Below, piece by piece: positions 1 to 7,603 of a stretch of 14,045 bases of DNA. The DNA lies in contig DASVES010000013.1 of assembly GCA_036380435.1 (NCBI GenBank), positions 1-14,045 of the forward strand, written 5' to 3'. Each line of letters begins with the position of its first letter. The stretch's first letter is position 1. This stretch comes from DASQDT01 sp036380435 (lineage in GTDB: Bacteria > Acidobacteriota > Blastocatellia > Pyrinomonadales > Pyrinomonadaceae). A program made the translations under genes and the position numbers. Below the pieces are notes generated by a model that did not search any database, was not told the DNA's origin, and was given only the letters and a program-made list of their open reading frames with translations.

Positions 1-7
1 CGAAAAC

Positions 8-559
8 GTGACAATGCCCCTCATGCCCCGCGTCGAGACCTCGCGCCTGCTCCTGCGCCCGTTCACCGCCGAAGACCTTGACGACTTCAGCGAAATCCTC
101 GGCAAGCCCGGCGTGATGAAGTACCTCGGCACGGACTGCCAGCCGATGTCGCGCGCTGAGACTGAGACGGCGCTCCGCAGCATGATCGGCCATTGGCGGC
201 GGCACGGCTTCGGCCGGTGGGCGGTCGTCAGCAAAGAGGGCGGGAGGTTGATCGGTTGCGCCGGGCTGCGCTCGTATCAGGCGGTGGCCGAACTCGTCTA
301 CCTGCTCGACGAGCCATACTGGGGGCGGGGGTTGGCCACGGAGGTCGCGCGGGCCTGTCTGAGGTTCGGGTTCGAGACGCAGGGCTTCGACCGCATCGTC
401 GCGTTCGCCCGGTTGCGTAACGCGGCCTCGCGCAGAGTGCTCGACAAGCTCGGCATGAGTTTCGACGGGGAGACGACTGTCTTCGGCATCCACGTCGCGC
501 AGCACTCCCTGCGGCGCGAGGAGTTTCGCCCTGATCACTCCGCATACGAAATCAAGTAA
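8..559 (+). CDS. GNAT-family N-acetyltransferase (RimJ/RimL-like)
   Basis: Predicted acyl-CoA-dependent N-acetyltransferase of the RimJ/RimL-like branch, probably cytoplasmic; the substrate (protein N-terminus, antibiotic or small amine) cannot be read from the sequence. The N-terminus carries the usual E-T-S-R-L-L-L-R-P-F opening (residues 10-19). Motif A follows a beta-strand at about 95-101 and contains W-G-R-G-L-A-T-E (105-112), the acetyl-CoA pyrophosphate loop. R-N-A-A-S-R-R-V-L-D-K-L-G (137-149) is the typical motif B helix. The 183-aa length is normal for the family. The start is uncertain: GTG at 8 and ATG at 14 or 23 are all in frame, only seven bases precede the GTG, and the frame is open to the window edge, so no ribosome site can be judged. 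The TAA stop lies at the outer edge of the repeat that follows. Confidence 0.85.
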   Translation: MTMPLMPRVETSRLLLRPFTAEDLDDFSEILGKPGVMKYLGTDCQPMSRAETETALRSMIGHWRRHGFGRWAVVSKEGGRLIGCAGLRSYQAVAELVYLLDEPYWGRGLATEVARACLRFGFETQGFDRIVAFARLRNAASRRVLDKLGMSFDGETTVFGIHVAQHSLRREEFRPDHSAYEIK

Positions 560-888
560 AAAGTAAAAAGGCAAAAGGCAAAAGTGAAGACGGGCGGGTC
601 GCGAGCGTTCAACGAGCCGCGGAGCGGCGGAAGAATGTAGCCCACGGCGTCAGCCGTGGGGACAAGGTCAATTAAATAACCGGAAGCCCCGGAGGGGCGA
701 AAGAGTCTTGAGCCTTGGCATCACGCCCGCCCATATTCTTTCGCCCCTCCGGGGCTTCGTTTCTCTGTAAACGCTGTGACCCCGGTCTCACGACCGGGGC
801 TACATTCTTCCACCGCCTCCGGCGGCTCGTCGTCGCCTGCGACTCGGCCTCTCCAACTTTTGCCTTTTGCCTTTTTACCTTTGCCTTA
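557..888. repeat. Nested palindromic intergenic repeat between convergent genes
   Basis: This 338-bp gap between two convergent genes holds no credible gene and is filled with nested inverted repeats. The outer arms 563-585 and 856-878 are perfect reverse complements over 23 bp (A-rich, built of AAAAGGC units). The middle arms 629-641 and 799-811 (GGAAGAATGTAGC) match over 13 bp, and each is flanked by its own 8-bp hairpin with a 4-nt loop (641-660 and 780-799). The inner arms 684-704 and 737-757 are perfect over 21 bp and have the core GCCCCGGAGGGGC. Short frames reading through this interval are translations of the repeat. No transposase or RAYT-like gene is nearby. The element resembles dispersed REP-like or MITE-like repeats and could also act as a bidirectional transcript end. 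Confidence 0.85.
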
Positions 889-909
889 CGCCATGTCTCA
901 CATGGCGTA
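887..909. repeat. 10-bp hairpin spanning the GGDEF-EAL stop codon
   Basis: Positions 887-896 (TACGCCATGT) and 900-909 (ACATGGCGTA) are perfect reverse complements separated by three bases. On the minus strand the TGA stop (898-900) sits at the loop boundary. No U-run follows on either strand, so this is not a textbook intrinsic terminator. It may protect the mRNA 3' end or mark the boundary of the adjacent repeat. Confidence 0.6.
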
Positions 910-3447
910 GACGCTGCCCACCTGATCGAAATCTTCGTGCCAGAGGCCGGCGGAGTCGTAGGCGCCGAAGGATCGCCCCGCCGCGGTGAGGAAGGCCGTG
1001 GCCGCTTCGGCGTCGAGCGGCTTCGAGAAGAGGAACCCCTGTGCGAACCGGCACGAGAGCGAGGCCAGCGCCGCCCGGTGCTCCTCAAGCTCCACGCCCT
1101 CGGCCACCACTTCCTTACCCAGCTTGTTCGCCAGAATGATGATCGTCTCGACGATGCCGCGGCTCTCCTTGTCCGTGTTCATCCGGCTGACGAAGGAGCG
1201 GTCGATCTTGAGGATGTCGATGGGGAAGCGGTGGAGGTAAGAGAGACTGGAGTAGCCCGTGCCGAAATCGTCGATGGAGAGCTGCACGCCGATGGCCTTC
1301 ATCTGCCGGAGTATCTCGACGGCGCCGGCGGCGTCTTCCATCAGCGCGCTCTCCGTGATCTCGAGGCGCAGGCGCTCCGGCTCGATGCCTGAGCTGACGA
1401 GGATGCCGCGAATCTCTTCGACGAGGTCAATCTGCCGGAACTGCTTCACCGAGATGTTGACGCTCAACGTCAACGCGGGGCGGCCGTCGTCGTCCGGGCC
1501 TTGCCAGCGGCTCAACTGCCGGCACGCCTGCCGGAGAATAGACATGCCGAGCGGGACGATGAGGCCGGTCTCCTCGGCGAGCGGGATGAAGTCGGCCGGG
1601 GAGACGAGGCCGCGCTGCGGGTGGTGCCAGCGCGCGAGCGCCTCGAAGCCGGTGACGACGCCCGTCTCCAGCGAGACGATGGGCTGGAAGTGCGGGCGTA
1701 CCTCGACGGCCTCGATGGCGTGCCGCAGCTCGCTCTCCAGCCTGAGCGCCTCGACGGCCCGCGTGTGCATCCCCGTGTTGAAGACCTCGTAGCGCGCCTT
1801 GCCGTTGGCCTTCGCGCGGTACATGGCCGTGTCGGCGTCGCGCAGGATGTCTTCGTGGCGGTCGTAGCCCGTGGCCGAGTAGGCGATGCCGACCGAGGCG
1901 GTGGTGAAGAACTCGTGGCCGTCGAGGTCGAAGGGACGGGCGAGCGCCTCCTGAATGCGGGCGGCCACGTCGGTGGCGTCGGACGGCGCGTTGATGCCGT
2001 CGAGCAGGATGGCGAACTCGTCGCCGCCGAGGCGGGCCACGGTGTCCACCCTTCGGACGCAGTCTTCGAGCCGGCGCGAAAGATCGATGAGGAGGCGGTC
2101 GCCGAGGTCGTGGCCGAGCGAGTCGTTGACGACCTTGAAGCGGTCGAGATCGACGAAGAGGACGGCGAAGCGGTAGGAGGAGGCGCGCTTGGCGCGCTCG
2201 ACGGCGAGGCTCAGACGGTCGGAGAGACGCGTGCGGTTGGGCAGGCCCGTGAGCGAGTCGTGGAAGGCGGCGTGGTGAATCTGCTCCTCGGCCCGCTTGC
2301 GATCCGAGACGTTTTGAATCTGGAAGATGAGGTGCCGGGGACGGCCGTCGGCGCCGCGCACGAGCGAGGCCGACTGCAACACCCAGATGGCGCTGCCGTC
2401 CTTGTGGACGTAGCGCGTCTCGAGCTGGTAGCTGGAGACCTCGCCTTCGAGGAGCTGGTGCATCTTGATGAGAGATTCGCCGAGGTCTTCCGGGTGGGTG
2501 ACGGCGCGGAAGCTGCCCGCGAGCATCTCCGTCTCGTCGTAGCCGAGCATCGCGCAGAGCGAGCCGTTGACCTGAAGCCAGTGGCCCTTGGGGCTGATGA
2601 GCGCCATGCCGACCGCGTGGTCGAAGGCGTTGCGGAAGTGCTCCTCGCTCTCCTTGAGCGCGCGGCTGATGCGCGCCTGCTCGGCCATCTGCCGGTTCAG
2701 CTCCTCGACGTGGCGCTGCGCAAGCTCGGCCTGCGTCGTGGCCGACTCGACGTTCTTCAGGTAGGTGGTGTAGGTGAAGTAGACGACGGCGACGATGGGC
2801 GCCGTGGCGAGGAAGGCGTAGACGCCGAGCGAGCCGATGAGCTTGGCGATGATGCCGGCGGCCGAGGCCCCGGCGAAGTAGGTGAGCGAAGTCCAGAGGA
2901 AGTTGTCGCGCCACATCCGCCAGACCGGCTGCCCGCCGCGCAGCGCCACGCCCATCGCCACCAGACCGGAGTTGGCGGCGTACTGCACGAAGCCCATGAC
3001 GCAGATGGCCATGACGTAGACGGAGGTGTAGCCCTGCTGCGTGAGCGCGGGCAGGGGGCCGAACAGGAGTCGCAGCGCCCAGAGCGTGACGAACGTCGAG
3101 CAGATGTAGACGGCCGTGTTGAAGACGACCGTCAGCTTGTACTTGGAGATGCGCGCGGAGGAGAAGAGGGCGTCGGCTCCGGCGAGGAGCACGCCGGCCT
3201 CGCCGCCGAAGAGCAGCAGCGAAAGAAGGATGAAGGTGTCCGAGACGGAGATGTGCCCCCTCGTGCGCGGGATGGCGACGACGATGCGCGAGCCGAAGCC
3301 GAGCGTGATGAGGGCGAAGAGCAGGAAGGGTAGCCCGAGGTCAGGAACCGAAATTCTCAACGCGGAGTAAGCGGCCGCCACCGCGCCCAGCGCGATGATC
3401 GTGAACATAAAAGGCTTCGACAGAAGCTGCCTGCTTGCCGGGTCCAT
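898..3447 (-). CDS. Membrane-anchored PAS-GGDEF-EAL cyclic-di-GMP turnover protein
   Basis: Bifunctional-looking c-di-GMP enzyme of 849 aa in the inner membrane. Residues 13-230 form about seven hydrophobic segments that I do not recognise as a named sensor (MASE-like in position). A charged helical linker (about 231-268) leads to a PAS domain (about 266-385). The GGDEF domain (about 390-560) has an intact G-G-D-E-F at 474-478 and an inhibitory-site R-x-x-D at 465-468, five residues upstream. The EAL domain (about 580-825) keeps E-A-L (602-604), the N-I-S strand (664-666), E-I-T-E-S (696-700), D-D-F-G-T-G (726-731), K747, A-E-G-V-E (782-786) and Q803. By family knowledge both diguanylate cyclase and phosphodiesterase activity are possible; which dominates cannot be told. 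The start is ATG at 3447 with only a weak ribosome site. The gene stands alone and converges on the acetyltransferase. Confidence 0.95.
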   Translation of the reverse strand: MDPASRQLLSKPFMFTIIALGAVAAAYSALRISVPDLGLPFLLFALITLGFGSRIVVAIPRTRGHISVSDTFILLSLLLFGGEAGVLLAGADALFSSARISKYKLTVVFNTAVYICSTFVTLWALRLLFGPLPALTQQGYTSVYVMAICVMGFVQYAANSGLVAMGVALRGGQPVWRMWRDNFLWTSLTYFAGASAAGIIAKLIGSLGVYAFLATAPIVAVVYFTYTTYLKNVESATTQAELAQRHVEELNRQMAEQARISRALKESEEHFRNAFDHAVGMALISPKGHWLQVNGSLCAMLGYDETEMLAGSFRAVTHPEDLGESLIKMHQLLEGEVSSYQLETRYVHKDGSAIWVLQSASLVRGADGRPRHLIFQIQNVSDRKRAEEQIHHAAFHDSLTGLPNRTRLSDRLSLAVERAKRASSYRFAVLFVDLDRFKVVNDSLGHDLGDRLLIDLSRRLEDCVRRVDTVARLGGDEFAILLDGINAPSDATDVAARIQEALARPFDLDGHEFFTTASVGIAYSATGYDRHEDILRDADTAMYRAKANGKARYEVFNTGMHTRAVEALRLESELRHAIEAVEVRPHFQPIVSLETGVVTGFEALARWHHPQRGLVSPADFIPLAEETGLIVPLGMSILRQACRQLSRWQGPDDDGRPALTLSVNISVKQFRQIDLVEEIRGILVSSGIEPERLRLEITESALMEDAAGAVEILRQMKAIGVQLSIDDFGTGYSSLSYLHRFPIDILKIDRSFVSRMNTDKESRGIVETIIILANKLGKEVVAEGVELEEHRAALASLSCRFAQGFLFSKPLDAEAATAFLTAAGRSFGAYDSAGLWHEDFDQVGSVYAM

Positions 3448-3777
3448 TCGTGTACCAGAGACGATGTTGAATGCTGTGTGAGGGCGTCCGTAAGGGGCAT
3501 CGGCGGACTACCGGCAGGAGAGGTTGCAAACTTCGTTCCCCACGGACGGACGGCCGCGTTAGGGCGAAAACGCAGGCAAAAACGTCTCTATTACTGAACG
3601 GGGCCGGCGGGGGCCGTGGGAGTTCGTTCAAATTGATGACAGGAAATCTCTCAACCTGACAAGTCGCGTCAGGCGGCGGCCCGGGCGGAGCGTCGAATAA
3701 AATCCGGCGGAGAGAGGCGGGCCGCCCGGCAGGGGCGTCCAAATGGGGCAGGCTTTACATCAATTTACATTCAGGTA
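3448..3777. other. Intergenic region, no convincing gene
   Basis: This 330-bp spacer lies between two minus-strand genes. It must contain the promoter of the GGDEF-EAL gene, but I cannot pick a convincing -10/-35 pair. It holds a short inverted repeat, CCTGAC (3655-3660) and GTCAGG (3668-3673), with a 7-nt loop. On the minus strand the loop is followed by TTGAGAGATTT, so it could weakly end the dienelactone hydrolase transcript. A 7-base direct repeat, TTTACAT, occurs at 3754-3760 and 3764-3770. A minus-strand open frame across this spacer has no recognisable domain and runs into the GGDEF-EAL gene, so I do not call it a gene. Confidence 0.5.
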
Positions 3778-4668
<891 letters not shown>

Positions 4669-4699
4669 TCTTCCTCCTTGGATGGCATAAAGCGGAGTA

Positions 4700-4711
4700 A
4701 GAGTTAACTCT
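4700..4711. promoter_or_regulatory. Candidate operator palindrome upstream of the dienelactone hydrolase
   Basis: AGAGTTAACTCT is a perfect 12-bp palindrome ending about 31 bases upstream of the hydrolase ATG, where a repressor or activator site would be expected. No matching regulator gene is adjacent, and a single 12-bp palindrome can occur by chance. Confidence 0.3.
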
Positions 4712-4938
4712 CCTACCTCGCTGGTGAATCCGGCAGCTGTTCATTATGGCGTCGGCGCAGGTTTTTCGATAGCGGAAAGAGCAGCGCCAGACACAGGCAT
4801 AATATCAACACACCCGTCCAGGGTCACGGCCTACGTGTGTCCGCGGGGGTGACGTGAGGGACGATGTGAAAGCTCAGCCGCATCTCTCGTTGGAGCCGAT
4901 CACGTTCCTGCCCGCCGATCTTGATTTTTCTGTAGTTC

Positions 4939-4976
4939 ATTATTGTTTCGCGGGCATTCCATTAATGTTTCGCGGG
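4939..4976. repeat. Imperfect 16-base direct repeat
   Basis: ATTATTGTTTCGCGGG (4939-4954) and ATTAATGTTTCGCGGG (4961-4976) match at 15 of 16 positions and start 22 bases apart, about two helical turns. They lie about 200 bp upstream of the secreted TPR gene. They could be paired protein-binding sites or a local duplication; function is unknown. Confidence 0.5.
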
Positions 4977-5170
4977 AACTTGGCAAACGAAGCTCGCCGC
5001 TTCATCCATGCTGCCGCTGATAACACTGCCCGCGCACACCCTATCTTTTTTTACAGATAATTTACCGCGTCCCGACAACGCCCTCTCCGGCCCCGGTCAT
5101 CATACGGCGCATTCCGGCTTCGCCACCTCGCAACACATTTCAGGTAATTACTGCTGAGGAGGTCACAAGA

Positions 5171-6136
5171 GTGTTGAGACGTTTTGTGAGATGCGCCTGC
5201 TTCGGTCTGCTGCTCCTGTCGCTCCCGGCCCTCCCGGCCTTCGCGCAGCAGGGCGCGGGCGGGCCGGCCAGCCCCGCCATGCAGGAGGCCAACGCGCTCT
5301 ACACGGCGCAGAAATGGGAGGAGGCCGCGAAGGCGTATGAGATGATCGCGCGCGAGAACCCGAAGAGCGGGGTGGCCTGGTTTCGGCTGGGCAACTCGCT
5401 CCACGCGCTCAAGCAGTATGAGCGCGCCATCGAAGCCTTCCGCCATTCCGTCGAGATCGGCAACAACTCAACCGCGATGTACAACATCGCCTGCGGCTAC
5501 GCGCTCATGGGCCGCAAAGAGGAAGCTTTCGAGTGGCTCTTCCGGTCTCTGAAGGCCGGCTTCATCCCGGCGGGCGCGGGCCTCGCCTCTGACGCCGACC
5601 TCGCCTCGCTCACCGGCGACGCGAGGTTCAAAGAGGCTTCCGCCCTCGGCGAGAAGAACGCGCGGCCCTGCACGGTCACCCCGGAGCACCGGCAGTTCGA
5701 CTTCTGGGTCGGCGAGTGGAACGTCTACAACCCGCAGGGCACGCAAGTCGGGACGAACACGATTGAGAACGTCGTGGGCGGTTGCATCGTCATGGAGAAT
5801 TGGACGGGGGCGGGCGGCTTCGTCGGCAAGAGCATGAACTTCTACGACCCCGCGACGAGGAAGTGGCGGCAGACGTGGGTGGACGGGCGCGGCAGCGTCC
5901 TCGATTTCGCGGGCGAGTTCAAGGACGCCGCCATGCGTTACACGGGCGAGACGGCCGGCGCGAACGGCGCGCGCACGCTGGCCCGTCTGACGTTCTTCCA
6001 TCTTGGGCCTGACCGCGTGCGCCAGCTCTGGGAGCAGTCGTCCGACGGCGGCAAGACCTGGAGCGTGGTGTTCGACGGGATGTATCTGAGGAAGGGGACG
6101 GAAGGCGCGGCGCCGGGCAAGAGCGGCGCGAAGTAA
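5171..6136 (+). CDS. Secreted TPR protein with C-terminal F-W-x-G-E-W domain
   Basis: Predicted exported 321-aa protein. A signal peptide spans residues 1-25 (R-R-F-V-R then a Leu-rich core, cleavage after A-F-A). TPR-type helices cover about 38-132: A-L-Y-T-A-Q-K-W-E-E-A-A (42-53), a second unit from G-V-A-W-F-R-L-G (67-74), and a third from A-M-Y-N-I-A (102-107). From about 170 the domain changes. R-Q-F-D-F-W-V-G-E-W (174-183) opens a Trp-rich beta-strand region ending near 308 with W-S-V-V-F-D-G-M-Y (297-305). That opening is typical of uncharacterised small-ligand or beta-barrel domains (DUF1579-like), a tentative match. The GTG start is chosen because GAGGAGGT (5156-5163) lies seven bases upstream. 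The gene stands alone, facing the minus-strand block. It is probably a periplasmic binding or scaffold protein; no enzyme motif is visible. Confidence 0.85.
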   Translation: MLRRFVRCACFGLLLLSLPALPAFAQQGAGGPASPAMQEANALYTAQKWEEAAKAYEMIARENPKSGVAWFRLGNSLHALKQYERAIEAFRHSVEIGNNSTAMYNIACGYALMGRKEEAFEWLFRSLKAGFIPAGAGLASDADLASLTGDARFKEASALGEKNARPCTVTPEHRQFDFWVGEWNVYNPQGTQVGTNTIENVVGGCIVMENWTGAGGFVGKSMNFYDPATRKWRQTWVDGRGSVLDFAGEFKDAAMRYTGETAGANGARTLARLTFFHLGPDRVRQLWEQSSDGGKTWSVVFDGMYLRKGTEGAAPGKSGAK

Positions 6137-6169
6137 GGGCAAGGCAGGGCTAGGGCTGCGGCCCTTGCT

Positions 6170-6302
6170 TACGGAAGAATTAACATGGATGCACAGGATG
6201 TGCAGGATAAGAGATTTGAAATCTCAAATCTCAAATCTGAAATTTGAAATCAATACTTTCTTCATCCTGCCCATCCTGCCCATCCATGTTGATTTCTCCG
6301 TA
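6170..6302. repeat. Palindromic intergenic repeat between convergent genes
   Basis: The arms 6170-6210 and 6262-6302 are reverse complements at 34 of 41 positions, with repeated CAGGAT/ATCCTG units and the CATGGATG/CATCCATG core. The centre (about 6213-6250) is AT-rich and made of repeated CAAATCT/GAAATTTG words. The right arm stops two bases before the stop codon of the minus-strand gene. An imperfect GC-rich hairpin (about 6139-6168) lies just after the TPR gene stop, left of this element. No gene is present here. The element is unrelated in sequence to the other palindromes of the window. Confidence 0.8.
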
Positions 6303-6304
6303 GC

Positions 6305-6733
6305 TCACTCGCGCGCCCGGCCCGCCGTCATGGCCTTCGTCACCTCGCGCATGCGCGCGACGAGCGCCTCGGAGTCGGGCATACGCGTGACGACCTGCTC
6401 CAGATGGCGTAGATACTGCGGCACGCCGGAGGCCGCGCGCAGCTCTTCCAGAAACGGCTGCACCTTGGCGAAGACCGCGACGTGCTCGAAGACCGTGTCG
6501 TTGAACATCTGCTCGTCGATGGCGCCGTGGTTGACGAAGGAGCAGGCCATGTCCCAGTAGCTCGTGACCATCCGGTAGTAGGCGCTCTCGTCGCCGCGGA
6601 AGACGTTATGGATGTCCTGCGCGGAGGTCGGGTGGAAGCCCACGAACCACGCGCGCGCCTGTCGCATCGTTTCTTCCCGCCGCAGCTCGTAGAGTCTGAG
6701 TATCCCCTCCATGCTCTCGTACTTGTTGGTCAA
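6305..6733 (-). CDS. Conserved-looking hypothetical protein, helical, 142 aa
   Basis: I do not recognise a firm family; the Trp- and Tyr-containing helical pattern is loosely like DUF4760-type proteins. There is no signal peptide, so it is probably cytoplasmic. The protein looks all-helical and rich in charged residues. It has aromatic-rich stretches A-R-A-W-F-V-G-F-H (26-34) and S-A-Y-Y-R-M-V-T-S-Y-W-D-M-A (50-63). The start is a TTG at 6733: AAAGGAGA (6741-6748 on the complementary strand) lies seven bases upstream, whereas the next ATG, seven codons in, has no such site. It is the last gene of a minus-strand run, 73 bases after the TPR gene, so it may be co-transcribed with it. The stop codon abuts the palindromic repeat. 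Confidence 0.75.
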   Translation of the reverse strand: MTNKYESMEGILRLYELRREETMRQARAWFVGFHPTSAQDIHNVFRGDESAYYRMVTSYWDMACSFVNHGAIDEQMFNDTVFEHVAVFAKVQPFLEELRAASGVPQYLRHLEQVVTRMPDSEALVARMREVTKAMTAGRARE

Positions 6734-6740
6734 TGCCGTC

Positions 6741-6748
6741 TCTCCTTT
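6741..6748 (-). promoter_or_regulatory. Ribosome binding site deciding a TTG start
   Basis: AAAGGAGA on the minus strand, seven bases before TTG at 6731-6733, supports this rare start codon for the 142-aa gene over the internal ATG. Confidence 0.65.
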
Positions 6749-6806
6749 CGGGAAATCGTTTGGAAGAACTGAAGCGTGTTAGCGCGGACGCTCGACGCGG
6801 CCGTAC

Positions 6807-7535
6807 TTAACGCGGCGGGCTTGCCGTGAGCGTCAGTCGGCCGACTTCGTCAGTCGTTCTCTGCCGCAGCAGCAGCGAGCGGCACAGCGCGAGGTTGCGG
6901 CGCGCGTCCTCGTATGCGTCGCCACCTTGAGCGAGCGCGGCGGCGAACTCGCACTCGGCCTCGCGGTGTCGGCCCGCGAGCGCCAGCATCACGCCGAGGT
7001 TGTTGCGCGCCGTGGGGAAGCGGTCGCCGGAAATCTCCACGGCCCGTTTGAACAGCGCGCCGGCGCGCTCGTTCGCGCCCGCACGCGCCGCCATGACGCC
7101 CAGACGAAAGTGCGCCTCCGCGTGGCGGCCGCCCGACGCTCCGACGGCCTCGCGGTAAGCGGCCTCGGCCCCCGCCCACTCTTCCAAATCCTCAAGCGCC
7201 ACGCCGAGCGCGTAAGACGCCTTCGCGTAATTGCCGCGCCGCGCCGCGACCGCCTCGCGGTAGGCGGCGACGGCCTCGCGCGTGCGCCCGAGTTCGTAGA
7301 GACAGACGCCGATGTTGTAGCGCGCCGTCGCGCTCAACTCGACGGGGCCGGCGAGCGCCTTCCGGTAAGACTCGACGGCCTCCTCGTAACGTCCGCGCGC
7401 GAATTTTTCGTTACCCTCCCGAATGGACTGCCGCGCGTCGTCTCTGTCGTCTGGCTCTGCGGCGTGCCCGGCCGTGAGTGGGAACAATGCGATGAAGAGA
7501 ACGAAGAGAACAGGGATCAGAATTTTTTTCAACAT
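6807..7535 (-). CDS. Secreted tetratricopeptide repeat protein
   Basis: Exported 242-aa protein built almost entirely of TPRs, which normally mediate protein-protein contacts. The signal peptide spans residues 1-26 (K-K then a hydrophobic core, likely cleavage near G-H-A-A). Five repeats follow at about 34-61, 70-97, 104-133, 140-169 and 176-204, with recurring A-x-Y-N-I-G/A-x-x-x-L-G helices and R-E-A-V-A-A-Y-R-E-A turns. The C-terminal tail (about 210-242) has no recognisable domain. The ATG start follows a GGAGGT ribosome site. It lies 68 bases downstream of the AraC-type regulator and 73 bases upstream of the 142-aa gene on the same strand, so it could be part of a regulator-led operon; no promoter is evident in either gap. 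Localisation (periplasm or outer membrane) is inferred from the signal peptide only. Confidence 0.88.
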   Translation of the reverse strand: MLKKILIPVLFVLFIALFPLTAGHAAEPDDRDDARQSIREGNEKFARGRYEEAVESYRKALAGPVELSATARYNIGVCLYELGRTREAVAAYREAVAARRGNYAKASYALGVALEDLEEWAGAEAAYREAVGASGGRHAEAHFRLGVMAARAGANERAGALFKRAVEISGDRFPTARNNLGVMLALAGRHREAECEFAAALAQGGDAYEDARRNLALCRSLLLRQRTTDEVGRLTLTASPPR

Positions 7536-7603
7536 TGACTCTTACCTCCGCCTGTCAGTTTGAATGCGGGGCAAGAGTAGCGCGCGGGCGGCTCACAAAT
7601 CTT

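Larger units (their letters stand above)
4669..5170. other. Divergent intergenic region with short repeats
   Basis: This 502-bp spacer separates two divergent genes and is visibly less GC-rich than the rest of the window. It should hold both promoters. Two signals stand out: a 12-bp palindrome near the hydrolase start (4700-4711) and a 16-base imperfect direct repeat (4939-4954 and 4961-4976). A weak 5-bp stem, TATCT/AGATA (5042-5046 and 5055-5059), flanks a T-run. A 68-codon frame at 4854-5060 lacks a recognisable domain and a ribosome site, and I do not call it a gene. Confidence 0.5.

Noticed and set aside
672..1392. Open frames on both strands starting in the first palindrome
   Set aside because: They translate the repeat arms and then run antisense or out of frame in the GGDEF-EAL gene.
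1501..3333. Long plus-strand open frame antisense to the GGDEF-EAL gene
   Set aside because: It is the mirror of a GC-rich coding strand: a low-complexity Glu/Val/Arg-rich product without domains, opposite a gene with every catalytic motif intact.
3341..3742. 133-codon minus-strand frame upstream of and overlapping the GGDEF-EAL gene
   Set aside because: No domain, Pro/Arg-rich composition, and overlap of about 100 bases with a well-supported gene start in another frame.
4854..5060. 68-codon frame in the divergent spacer
   Set aside because: No ribosome site and no domain, and it overlaps the direct repeat; chance opening in a lower-GC region.
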